NCBI RefSeq assembly: GCF_002272245.1
Contig: NZ_NPDD01000165.1
Coordinates: 1-64,000, forward strand
Source: Bacillus sp. 7884-1
GTDB lineage: Bacteria; Bacillota; Bacilli; Bacillales; Cytobacillaceae
Direction: 5' to 3'
DNA length: 64,000 nucleotides
Each line of letters starts with the position of its first letter. Position 1 is the stretch's first letter. Position numbers and translations under genes: made by a program. The notes beneath the pieces were generated by a model. That model made no database searches and was not told the DNA's origin. It saw only the letters and a list, made by a program, of their open reading frames with translations. Shown in pieces: positions 8,120 to 16,578 of this stretch.

Positions 8120-8922
8120 GATCATTACTTCAAATCATGAAAGACCATATTAGAAATTTTTATTTAATTATTCGCTTGTCAGTTTTTGAATTAAAGAGCA
8201 GTAGTAACAATCTTTATTTAGGAATGCTGTGGGAAGTTATTAATCCGTTGATATTGATCGGCATTTATTGGTTTGTATTTGGTATGGGTATAAGAGGCGG
8301 AGAGGATGTAGAGGGAATAGAATATTTTCCTTGGATGCTTTCGGGGATAATCGTTTGGTTTTTTATTTCTCAGGCATTGTTACAAGGCTCGAAATCCATC
8401 TATTCAAGAATTAGGATCATTTCAAAAATGAACTTTCCAATGAGTGTTATTCCATCATTTGTGATTACCTCTAGGTTTTATCAGCATTTGATACTATTAG
8501 GAATTACGATAATTATCTTGGCTTTTTCTGGGTATACACCTACTGTCTATTCCTTTCAGTTACTTTATTTCATGGCAGCGAATTTTGCATTTTTGATATC
8601 GATTTCGTTAATTACATCAACCTTAGCAACGATTATTCGTGATATTCAAATGGTTGTTCAATCTGTGGTTCGGGTATTATTGTATTTAACGCCTATTTTG
8701 TGGACAACGGATAAATTACCTGCAGCCATTAGAGGAGTATTAAAGGTAAATCCCATCTACTATATTGTTGAAGGATATCGGTCAGCATTGTTGGGAACCA
8801 ATTGGTATTTTATCGATCATTTCCTGTATACGGCTTATTTCTGGGGGCTTGTGCTTGTTCTTTTATTGATTGGTTCTGTTCTACATATGAAATTTAGCCA
8901 AAGATTCGTGGATTTATTATAA
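8116..8922 (+). CDS. tagG: Teichoic acid ABC exporter permease TagG
   Basis: 268-residue ABC-2 type permease with six predicted membrane segments. It has the typical N-terminal NLYLGMLWEVINPL amphipathic motif and a C-terminal NPIYYIVEGYRSALL segment. With TagH it flips lipid-linked teichoic acid across the membrane. Its ATG overlaps the end of the upstream transferase by 4 bases. Its ATPase partner tagH is not adjacent but lies about 10.8 kb downstream (19687). Confidence 0.9.
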   Translation: MRSLLQIMKDHIRNFYLIIRLSVFELKSSSNNLYLGMLWEVINPLILIGIYWFVFGMGIRGGEDVEGIEYFPWMLSGIIVWFFISQALLQGSKSIYSRIRIISKMNFPMSVIPSFVITSRFYQHLILLGITIIILAFSGYTPTVYSFQLLYFMAANFAFLISISLITSTLATIIRDIQMVVQSVVRVLLYLTPILWTTDKLPAAIRGVLKVNPIYYIVEGYRSALLGTNWYFIDHFLYTAYFWGLVLVLLLIGSVLHMKFSQRFVDLL

Positions 8923-8937
8923 ATATTTTTCTTTAAG

Positions 8938-8963
8938 CCTTCCTAATCTAGGAGGGTTTTTTT
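8938..8963 (+). terminator. Intrinsic terminator of tagG
   Basis: The stem CCTTCCTA / TAGGAGGG (one wobble) is followed by seven Ts. Confidence 0.85.
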
Positions 8964-9176
8964 ATAAAAATAATTGGAAAATATTTTAAGCATTGGGAGA
9001 AACAATACAGAGAACGTTGTAGGGAAGTCAAAGGGAATAGTAGTTTGCCGAAAAAAAGTATGGTATAATTTCAACTGTTGTAAAAAAATTGTAAATTCAT
9101 GTTTATATATATAATAGTTTAATAGAAAATAAAGTTACAGATTGATAGATGGAGTTTGGTTTAAGGAGGCGAGAAT

Positions 9177-9569
9177 TTGAAAAAGGTCATTACGTACGGA
9201 ACGTTTGATTTAATGCATATGGGGCATATTAATCTGTTAAAGCGGGCCAAGGATTTAGGAGACTACCTTGTTGTCGCGATCTCTACTGACGAATTTAATG
9301 CTTTAAAGAATAAGAAGTCTTATCATAGCTATGAGAACAGAAAGCTGATTCTAGAAGCAATTCGTTATGTTGATGAGGTAATTCCTGAAAGCACGTGGGA
9401 ACAGAAGGCTGAAGATGTAAAAAATCACGATATTGATGTTTTCGTGATGGGGGACGATTGGAAAGGGAAGTTTGACTTTCTCAGGGATCATTGTGAAGTA
9501 GTATACTTACCGCGTACTGTTGGTGTTTCCACGACTAAAATTAAAAAGGAATTACTAGTAGCGAAGTAA
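9177..9569 (+). CDS. tagD: Glycerol-3-phosphate cytidylyltransferase, copy 2
   Basis: 130 residues, a paralogue of the protein at 6329 and roughly three quarters identical to it by eye. The catalytic HMGH and RTVGVSTTKIKKE motifs and MGDDWKGKFD are intact. The TTG start at 9177 follows AAGGAGG at 9163-9169, a stronger site than copy 1 has. A weak promoter may lie at 9089-9115 (TTGTAA, TATAAT, 15-base spacer). Terminators on both sides make it its own transcript. Confidence 0.93.
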   Translation: MKKVITYGTFDLMHMGHINLLKRAKDLGDYLVVAISTDEFNALKNKKSYHSYENRKLILEAIRYVDEVIPESTWEQKAEDVKNHDIDVFVMGDDWKGKFDFLRDHCEVVYLPRTVGVSTTKIKKELLVAK

Positions 9570-9575
9570 TTATCT

Positions 9576-9613
9576 ATAAAAAAGTCCCTCCTAAATTAGG
9601 AAGGACTTTTTTA
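9576..9613. terminator. Bidirectional terminator between tagD2 and the S74 protein gene
   Basis: The stem AAAAAAGTCC..CTCCTA / TAGGAAGGACTTTTTT carries A and T runs on both sides. It can serve both convergent genes. Confidence 0.88.
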
Positions 9614-9650
9614 ATAGGACAAAAATCAAATAGCAAAATGCCACAATAAC

Positions 9651-11471
9651 CTACTGCTTTTGGGCTTTTTCAAGCTCTTTAACTCTTGCGGTTAATTCTT
9701 GAACGGCTTTAATCAATGGTGGAATTAATTCATCATATCCAATACTTAAAACATCATCCCCGCCATTTAAAGAATGGTCTTGGAATCCACCGAAATCGAT
9801 TCCTGTTTCGTCAATAATTTCTTTGACTTCTTGAGCAATCAATCCATGATGATAACGATTGCGTTTACGAGAACCATTTTTCTGATGATGAATTTCGTTT
9901 CCTTCAGCGTCCACATCAACATAACTCTCACGATAATCCCACTTAAAATCAACTGGACGCAGTGCATTAATAAAATCTAAACCTAACTTCGTTTCCTGAA
10001 TATCTGCTTTATCACGACGGTCTGAACGGTTCTGAACAGTACCAAAAACATAAGTGGAGGTGGCGCTATCTCCTAATTGTACTTGGTTGCTTCCTGTTGC
10101 CGAAGTATTTGCACCGATGCCAGTAACATTTTTATAAGCCGCTGTTTTAGAGTTATTCAAAGCGTTGTAACCAATAGCTGTATTACTGGTACCCGTTGTA
10201 TTAAATCCCAATGCACCTGTGCCAATGGCTGTATTATGATTCCCTTGATTAACATTTAAAGTGCTTGCTCCCACGCCAACATTTCCAGTAAAACTGCCAT
10301 TCGCTTTTGCCATTGCACTGCTTCCAATTGCTACATTACGAACAGGCTTGTCATTTTTATTGGTAAATTGCATTCCTGAAAATGCTTGATAACCGATGGC
10401 TACATTATGTTCGGAATGAACTAACTCCTGAGCTGCTGATTTACCAATGATCACATCCGCGGTCGTATCCATTAAGTGATATCCTGCTCTTGATCCAATG
10501 ACTGTTGAATTTAAGGACTTAATCCCATGCTGTAAGGCAGCCTCGCCAATTGCTACACAGCTCTCTGCATTTAATCCACCTTCTAAAGCGGAGTATCCAA
10601 GGGCAACATTTTTTTTGGGAGTAATAGCAAATCCCAAAGCATTTCTGCCAACTCCAACGTTCGAAGTTGTATCATCAGGGGTGTTAGGAACAAAAGCTGG
10701 ATTACTAATGGTGCCTGCATACTGTCTCCATTTAGGCCAGTATGCATCTAAAATAGCTGTATCTTCACCATCTTTAAAATATCTATGCCTGCCTGTCACT
10801 TTTTTATTTCCAATATTCTTTCCTGCTGTTGATCCAATCATTGTGTTTCGGTCAGAATAGTAGGCCCAGTGTAAGGAGTCTATGCCTATCGCTGTATTAG
10901 CATAACCATCTTCTAACTCTTTTAAAGCATTACTACCAACAGCAGTATTTCTTACAGTAGCAGTATTATTTTGAAGTGCCTTATCACCTACCGCCGTGTT
11001 ACCATACGATTTTGCGGTTAATTTAGTGCCGGCATCTAATCCAAGTGTAGTATTATTTAGAATTGTAGTTCCTTGTTTTATGGAATTTACAGGTAACGCC
11101 TTATCATCTAAATTTATTTCATTACCTTGAATAATCAAAGTTGCCCCAGCTCCTTTACAAAGAGAGGAAGGAACATACTCTGATTTATAAGTTCCTGGCG
11201 GGAACAAAAGGATTCCATCCTTTTTATCTGCTTTTTTAATGGAATCGGAATCATCCGTAAAACCATCGCCTGCAGCGCCAAACTGCTTTATGTTGTACCC
11301 AATGTCCGATAACTGTTCATTTAACATACTAATTTTTTCGGAATTTGACAATTCTTTACTTTCTACATCAATTGTGGTGGAATCAGAACCTTTTGCATGT
11401 CCAACTTTATAACCAAAAGTGAAAGATAATAACCACATAACAAAGTTAACTATGAAGTTTCTTCTTTGCAA
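9651..11471 (-). CDS. Surface tail-fibre-like protein: pectate-lyase-like start, YadA-head repeats, S74 autoprotease
   Basis: 606 residues. An N-terminal signal or anchor has a twin-arginine-like QRRNFIVNF followed by a hydrophobic stretch (about 2-26). Residues about 57-95 resemble the pectate-lyase/phage-spike entry motif (FGAAGDGFTDDSDSI). Residues about 155-470 carry many repeats of the NTAIGxxAL type seen in trimeric YadA heads and phage fibres. Residues about 481-600 form a peptidase S74 intramolecular chaperone with the self-cleavage Ser483 and Lys488 (SDRRDK) and a C-terminal coiled coil (AVQELTARVKELEK). The TTG start follows GGGGTGAT. Known S74 proteins trimerise and then release their chaperone. 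This gene sits among teichoic acid genes without other phage genes, so a cell-surface role is inferred. Confidence 0.8.
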   Translation of the reverse strand: MQRRNFIVNFVMWLLSFTFGYKVGHAKGSDSTTIDVESKELSNSEKISMLNEQLSDIGYNIKQFGAAGDGFTDDSDSIKKADKKDGILLFPPGTYKSEYVPSSLCKGAGATLIIQGNEINLDDKALPVNSIKQGTTILNNTTLGLDAGTKLTAKSYGNTAVGDKALQNNTATVRNTAVGSNALKELEDGYANTAIGIDSLHWAYYSDRNTMIGSTAGKNIGNKKVTGRHRYFKDGEDTAILDAYWPKWRQYAGTISNPAFVPNTPDDTTSNVGVGRNALGFAITPKKNVALGYSALEGGLNAESCVAIGEAALQHGIKSLNSTVIGSRAGYHLMDTTADVIIGKSAAQELVHSEHNVAIGYQAFSGMQFTNKNDKPVRNVAIGSSAMAKANGSFTGNVGVGASTLNVNQGNHNTAIGTGALGFNTTGTSNTAIGYNALNNSKTAAYKNVTGIGANTSATGSNQVQLGDSATSTYVFGTVQNRSDRRDKADIQETKLGLDFINALRPVDFKWDYRESYVDVDAEGNEIHHQKNGSRKRNRYHHGLIAQEVKEIIDETGIDFGGFQDHSLNGGDDVLSIGYDELIPPLIKAVQELTARVKELEKAQKQ

Positions 11472-11561
11472 AATATCACCCCATTAAGCATATACTGACC
11501 TATTTTACTAAATAATAATAATCTTACATTATTTTGAAGTTTCCTAGATTCCTCAAATAAC

Positions 11562-11607
11562 GTAATCAAAAAACTGACTGGGAGTGCCCAATCAGTTTTT
11601 TGATTAC
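11562..11607 (-). terminator. Long terminator hairpin after mnaA
   Basis: A 21-base stem (GTAATCAAAAAACTGACTGGG and its near-perfect inverse) has a 3-base loop and A/T runs on both sides. Its ACTGAyTGGG core recurs in the terminators at 21305 and 22362. Confidence 0.9.
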
Positions 11608-11610
11608 ACT

Positions 11611-12756
11611 TTATATTTCTCCGAAGTTCTGAGGCTTATCTTTGCTATATCCCATGTTGAATAGAATTGCTTCTACAATCCTCTTTGAAGCCTGACCATC
11701 ACCATAAGGGTTAGAAGCTTTCGCCATTTTATTATGTGCTTCCTTATCTGATAACAGTTCGTCAGCAAGTGAAAAGATTGTCTCTTCGTCAGTACCTGCT
11801 AACTTTAAGGTACCTGCATCTACTCCTTCAGGCCGTTCTGTTGTATCTCTCAATACGAGGACTGGAACACCTAGGGAAGGGGCCTCCTCTTGAACACCGC
11901 CAGAATCTGTCAGGATCAAATAGGCTCTGGAAGCAAAATTGTGAAAGTCGATAACATCCAAAGGTTCGATTAGATGAATTCGATTGTTTTCCCCTAGAAT
12001 TCTATTCGCAATTTCCCGAACTACCGGGTTCATGTGAACAGGATATACAACCTGAACATCATGATGTTTCTCAACCAGCCTTCTAATTGCATGGAACATA
12101 TTCTCCATCGGTTTACCCGTATTTTCACGGCGATGCGCTGTCATCAGAACTAATCGATCATCACCGAGTCTTTCTAACACTGGATGAGAATAACTTTCTT
12201 TTACCGTTGTTTTAAGAGCATCAATCGCGGTATTACCAGTAATAAATATCGTATCTTCATTCTTATTCTCTGATACGAGATTTGCTTTTGACTGATTCGT
12301 AGGTGCAAAGTGAAGGTCTGCTAAAACACCTGTAAGCTGACGATTCATTTCCTCCGGATAAGGTGAATACTTATTTCTTGTTCTTAGACCAGCTTCTACA
12401 TGCCCGATTGGAATTGAATTATAGAATGCTGCTAAGCCAGCGACAAAAGTAGTTGTGGTATCACCATGAACCAAGACAATATCAGGTTTTACTTCTTGAA
12501 AAACTTTATTCAAACCGTCCAAGCAGCGTACCGTTACATCGATTAAGGTCTGTCTATCCTGCATGACGTTTAAATCATAATCAGGAACAATTTCAAAGAT
12601 ATTCAGGACCTGGTCAAGCATTTGTCTATGTTGAGCCGTTACCGTTACGATTGATTGAATATGCTCATTCTTTTCTAATTCTTTTACAAGCGGGGCCATC
12701 TTAATCGCTTCAGGTCTAGTACCAAACACTGTCATTACCTTTACTTTATTATCCAT
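11611..12756 (-). CDS. mnaA: UDP-N-acetylglucosamine 2-epimerase (non-hydrolysing)
   Basis: 381 residues. It converts UDP-GlcNAc to UDP-ManNAc, the donor for the teichoic acid linkage unit. Diagnostic segments are VFGTRPEAIKMAPL, HGDTTTTFVAGLAAF, GHVEAGLRT, YPEEMNRQL, LMTAHRRENTG and LTDSGGVQEEAPSLG. The ATG at 12756 is chosen over an in-frame codon at 12786 because GGAGG lies 9 bases before it. It follows the large transferase at 12793 on the same strand and is probably co-transcribed with it. Confidence 0.95.
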   Translation of the reverse strand: MDNKVKVMTVFGTRPEAIKMAPLVKELEKNEHIQSIVTVTAQHRQMLDQVLNIFEIVPDYDLNVMQDRQTLIDVTVRCLDGLNKVFQEVKPDIVLVHGDTTTTFVAGLAAFYNSIPIGHVEAGLRTRNKYSPYPEEMNRQLTGVLADLHFAPTNQSKANLVSENKNEDTIFITGNTAIDALKTTVKESYSHPVLERLGDDRLVLMTAHRRENTGKPMENMFHAIRRLVEKHHDVQVVYPVHMNPVVREIANRILGENNRIHLIEPLDVIDFHNFASRAYLILTDSGGVQEEAPSLGVPVLVLRDTTERPEGVDAGTLKLAGTDEETIFSLADELLSDKEAHNKMAKASNPYGDGQASKRIVEAILFNMGYSKDKPQNFGEI

Positions 12757-12792
12757 ACATTCATTCCTCCATGCATTGTGATTCAATTAGAC

Positions 12793-15168
12793 TTAGATAA
12801 TCCCTTCAGAGTTAAGGAACTCAATGATTCGGTCTGTGTTTTTACCGTCATTGAATTGATTAATTTTCAAGTACTTATCTTTATACTTTTTCTCAAGATG
12901 ATAATGATTATTTATCGCATGTTTGACAGTATCAACCAGTTCTTCGACATTATAAACGACCGGCCCAGGTGCATTTTCATCATTTACAGGAGGGATAGCC
13001 TTATACTGCTTAATCAAATAATCTTTTTCTTCCCAATAAAAAATAGGATATGCCCCTCGGTACTGAGCATCATATATCGCGGATGAATAATCCGTAATAA
13101 AAACCTTTGAAACTTTCAATGCCTCTGAAGGGTTATCAGAAATGATATCTTTATATTCCGGCATATTTCGATAAATATGCTCGGAGAATTTATTATGAGG
13201 AACGATTATTAGCTTGTCCAATAAGCCTTCTTTTTCAAAGGCTTTGATAACCTTTATTAGTGTGTTGTAATAGGTGGTTTCCTCTATATTGTTATTATAA
13301 ATAAGTCCTTCTTCCCAATATCTGTAGGTTGGCATAAATGCAATTTTATCAGCTCCAGGATCTAACTTCGCATGGTCAAAGGTAGCTAACCCTGTAAGTA
13401 ACAGATCTTCACGGGCATATTTCATCTTATAAAATTCACCGGCTTCAAGCTCAGAGCTAATGACTGATTTATACATATTGTAACTGTTTTTATCTTTATG
13501 AAAACCAAAGGCCATCGGATTATCAACAGGCTTCGCAAACATAATACCGTGTTGTAAGAATACAAGTGGTACTTCCATTATTTTATTTCTTAAACTGTCG
13601 ATGAACAGTCTATCGTTTAGTACATGGTTTGAAAGTTCACTGGCAATTAAATAATCAGCATTAAAGATAGAAAGATAATGCTTAAAGCTATACTTTTCGA
13701 TAACGTTGGATCCATACTTCTCCTTCATAAAAGGGTAATGATCAGACTGTTTATTGAGAATAAAGTAGTTCGCAGAGTTCGGCGTATCAGTTTTCATTAC
13801 CTTTTCAAAGACCCGGAATCCTGATTCATCAGCTTTGTTACTTTTCTTTTCAAAATATAAGTTTACATTTTTATTCCTATTTTTAAACAGCTTTGAAACC
13901 ATTTGGGCCGCTCTAATCTTAATTCGATTAACGAGTGAGTATTCCTCGGCGTACGGAATGGTGGTAGAAGTGATATTACCTTGTAGATTGGTTCTAAGTA
14001 TTTGTAAATTATCGTTATGCTTTCTAAAAGTAAATGTTTTTACCTTTTCATCATTTTTTTTAAATCTTAAGTTATGAATGATTTTATCTTCATTACCAAC
14101 AAATAAATTATGGTGGATTCGCTCATCTATATTTAAAGAGGAAACTGGTACCTTAAAGAAACCATATCGTTTTAAATATTTTATACCGCTAAATGGCCTT
14201 TGAAACTTTGCAACCTTATGGTCTGAATTCCTTAAATATAAATACTCGAATTTCTGAAAAGAGTTATAAGCATGATGAGTGAATCTGCCAAAAATATAAA
14301 AGTTATTTCTTGTTGATAAGACCTTTAGGTTCGATTTGTGCTGAGTTACTCTTATAGGATTACTTTTGACAATAAAAACCCCATTCGTTTGCAGGTAAAC
14401 AAAATATCTGGCCATATTAATCGTGTAAATAGCTATAATATTTTCATTCTTAAACTTTTTTACAAGGGATTTATCAAACAGTTTTTCCGGAACAGCTTTG
14501 TTCATTCTTTTAAAATTCACGATTGCTGTATCAGTAGTGTACTTATTTCCGATTTCGATCTCATTACGGTTTTTAATCGTAACAAATAAGTTTGGATTAT
14601 CTGTTATTGCATTAAAGAGGATTTTGAAAACATTAAATTCCTCATTTAAGTAATCATAGGTTAAGACAATATGATAGATATCATATTGAACCATTGATAC
14701 GACAATAAATCTTGCTTTCGTTTTCCTTCTATAAAGCGGCCATTCCATATTAAAATCGATAGGGTTTGTTGTTAAAAAGTCATCAATTTCATGAATAGCT
14801 TCATTGTCTTTATCTATGATAGCTAGCCTGGCTAACCCAATCTGCTCGATAGATAGATGTTTATAATTATTTTCAATGGTAAATGTAAAGGTGTTTTTAG
14901 ATTTTAAAGGTCTAGATGTTCTACTTTTTGTTTCCTTTAAAATGTAAATCTTATTTTCTAAAGCGTAAATGTAGAGGATATACTCATCATCAATTTGATA
15001 TTCTATTAAAATCTGGTTTCGTACTTCATAATCAAACAGAAGCTTTGGATCATCAGCTGTCAGATCATCCATGTAAATTTTAAATGATTGAACATTTTTC
15101 ACAAATATATGAATTAGTGTATCATCATACTCCAACACTTCAATGAGGTTATTGTAGGTATTTAACAA
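12793..15168 (-). CDS. Large TagF-like CDP-glycerol glycerophosphotransferase
   Basis: 791 residues. The N-terminal half (about 1-400) is a beta-rich region with no clear motif. The C-terminal part (about 420-790) is the CDP-glycerol glycerophosphotransferase domain, with LQHGIMFAKPVDN, LTGLATFDHA, MPTYRYWEEG, VPHNKFSE and VFITDYSSAIYDAQYRG. This is the polymerase type that extends poly(glycerol or ribitol phosphate) chains at the membrane. The TTG at 15168 follows AAGGAGG by 8 bases. It is the second of three TagF-type enzymes in the region; the exact donor is not determined. Confidence 0.85.
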   Translation of the reverse strand: MLNTYNNLIEVLEYDDTLIHIFVKNVQSFKIYMDDLTADDPKLLFDYEVRNQILIEYQIDDEYILYIYALENKIYILKETKSRTSRPLKSKNTFTFTIENNYKHLSIEQIGLARLAIIDKDNEAIHEIDDFLTTNPIDFNMEWPLYRRKTKARFIVVSMVQYDIYHIVLTYDYLNEEFNVFKILFNAITDNPNLFVTIKNRNEIEIGNKYTTDTAIVNFKRMNKAVPEKLFDKSLVKKFKNENIIAIYTINMARYFVYLQTNGVFIVKSNPIRVTQHKSNLKVLSTRNNFYIFGRFTHHAYNSFQKFEYLYLRNSDHKVAKFQRPFSGIKYLKRYGFFKVPVSSLNIDERIHHNLFVGNEDKIIHNLRFKKNDEKVKTFTFRKHNDNLQILRTNLQGNITSTTIPYAEEYSLVNRIKIRAAQMVSKLFKNRNKNVNLYFEKKSNKADESGFRVFEKVMKTDTPNSANYFILNKQSDHYPFMKEKYGSNVIEKYSFKHYLSIFNADYLIASELSNHVLNDRLFIDSLRNKIMEVPLVFLQHGIMFAKPVDNPMAFGFHKDKNSYNMYKSVISSELEAGEFYKMKYAREDLLLTGLATFDHAKLDPGADKIAFMPTYRYWEEGLIYNNNIEETTYYNTLIKVIKAFEKEGLLDKLIIVPHNKFSEHIYRNMPEYKDIISDNPSEALKVSKVFITDYSSAIYDAQYRGAYPIFYWEEKDYLIKQYKAIPPVNDENAPGPVVYNVEELVDTVKHAINNHYHLEKKYKDKYLKINQFNDGKNTDRIIEFLNSEGII

Positions 15169-15328
15169 TGTATGTCCTCCTTAAAAGCTTTTAACTACAA
15201 TGATTTTACAAAGTCTTCCAAAAAAGACGTTAACTTAAACTATTCTACACGAAAGTCATTTTTTTTTAAACCAAAATGTAAGAATTGGGACTTTTTGCAT
15301 ACAGTTAATATGTTCAACATTCAACAAA

Positions 15329-15371
15329 AAAAGATGCAATTTTGCAATTCCACTGCAAAAATTACATCTTT
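15329..15371 (-). terminator. Terminator of the 51-residue gene
   Basis: An imperfect stem (AAAGATGCAATTTTGCA and its bulged inverse) is followed on the minus strand by CTTTTTTTG. It sits 19 bases beyond the stop of the small gene at 15390. Confidence 0.75.
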
Positions 15372-15389
15372 ACGATTTAAAGGTGTTTT

Positions 15390-15545
15390 TTAATATAGGT
15401 AATCAATACCTTCGTTGTTCACATTAATGGCTTCATTAAGTTCCTCTTCTGTAATCCCGAGAATTTCACAAATTTCATCCTCTGTCATTCCATCATTTAA
15501 CAAATTTTCAACCATTTTTGAATTTAACTTTGGATTTGTACTCAC
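15390..15545 (-). CDS. 51-residue acidic protein with helix-turn-helix-like segment
   Basis: The GTG start at 15545 follows AAGGAGG with 8-base spacing and reads 51 codons to TAA. The protein is strongly acidic. Its centre, GMTEDEICEILGITEEELNEA, has the spacing of a small helix-turn-helix. It ends EGIDYLY. It has its own terminator and stands between a TagF-like gene and a broken hydrolase gene. The family is not recognised. The ribosome site, codon pattern and terminator make it a credible gene. Confidence 0.7.
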   Translation of the reverse strand: MSTNPKLNSKMVENLLNDGMTEDEICEILGITEEELNEAINVNNEGIDYLY

Positions 15546-15684
15546 AATGAAACCCTCCTTGTAAATAGCATTTGTACTAATATCTTAACATGTTATTTAC
15601 AGCTATTTAGCTCATTTCATACCCGGAATTTCTTGTAGTTCCAACAGAATAAATAAAAAATAACAAAGAAGAATGTAGAAATAA

Positions 15685-15724
15685 AAAGAAAGTTGTCTAC
15701 ATTAGTGCTATTGTAGACAACTTT
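15685..15724 (-). terminator. Terminator after the broken hydrolase gene
   Basis: The perfect 13-base stem AAAGTTGTCTACA / TGTAGACAACTTT with a 10-base loop is followed on the minus strand by TTTCTTTTTAT. Confidence 0.88.
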
Positions 15725-15740
15725 TGAGATGACTATACTC

Positions 15741-16508
15741 TTAGGAATCCTTAAATAAGGATAATCCGCTTCCTAATTTAATTAATTTTTTCTCAGATAC
15801 TTTCTGTTTCATCGTGATGGCATTTATCAAATTAAAAATGAAATCTAGATTATCCATAACGAGTGGCGTATGTCTCTTGCTGCTAGTATTAATAATCATA
15901 TTGTTGCCTTTTACTTTTGATTTCAAAAACTTGCTTAATTGAACTGTTTCATTAAATTGCTCATCCTCTAGTCCAGTGTAGAGGTGTATAGTTGTGTTAT
16001 AACAATTTTCGCTCTTATATAAATCTGGTTCAAAAAAGATATTGTCTATATATTGCTCAAATTGTGGATCTGGAGTGGGGAAAAATAAACTCTTATAACG
16101 TTTCATATGCTTTTCAATATATTTGATGGAATGTACTTGCGGCACTAATGAAAAAACATTGTTGATTTTTGGGTTTAGTAACCCATATAATAATGCTCCT
16201 GTTCCGCCCTTGCTGCTGCCATATGTCGTCACGACTTTATAATTATTGTCTTCGATAAATTGGGTTAAGCCTTGATTCAATTCAGCAATAATGTTTTTTC
16301 CGGAATCAACCATGTACCAGCCATAGCTATTTGAAAAATAGTCTTCTAAAAATAAATAATCAACATTTTTATAAGCCTATTCCTGATGAAATCATGGATA
16401 AAATTTTACTAAATCAAATCTCCCGCGAGGAAGTGATTGGAACACAATAACTAATTTGTCACTTTTGTTGTTAACCCATTTACCTTTAATCATTTGATTA
16501 AATTCCAT
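15741..16508 (-). pseudogene. Broken alpha/beta-hydrolase-like capsule (XcbB/CpsF-type) gene
   Basis: The intact part (from 16313 down) encodes an alpha/beta-hydrolase-like fold with a YGSSKGGTGALLYG nucleophile elbow and a late KRHTPLV histidine. Similar proteins occur in capsule and teichoic acid loci. The same frame continues upstream of that methionine (VDYLFLEDYFSNSYGWYM) and further to an ATG at 16508 (MEFNQMIKG). It is interrupted by a TGA and a TAG in the 16365-16395 region. Either two nonsense changes or a pair of compensating indels broke the gene. A terminator still follows it. The family call is tentative. Confidence 0.65.
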
Positions 16509-16578
16509 ATAATATTGAATCCCCTTTAATTATGTCAATAATTTTTGTTTCTTCCAAAACTCCGTAAACTCTATTTTT

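Noticed and set aside
9651-11471. Prophage
   Set aside because: Only the tail-fibre-like gene is phage-like. It has its own signal sequence, and no capsid, terminase, portal or integrase gene is near.
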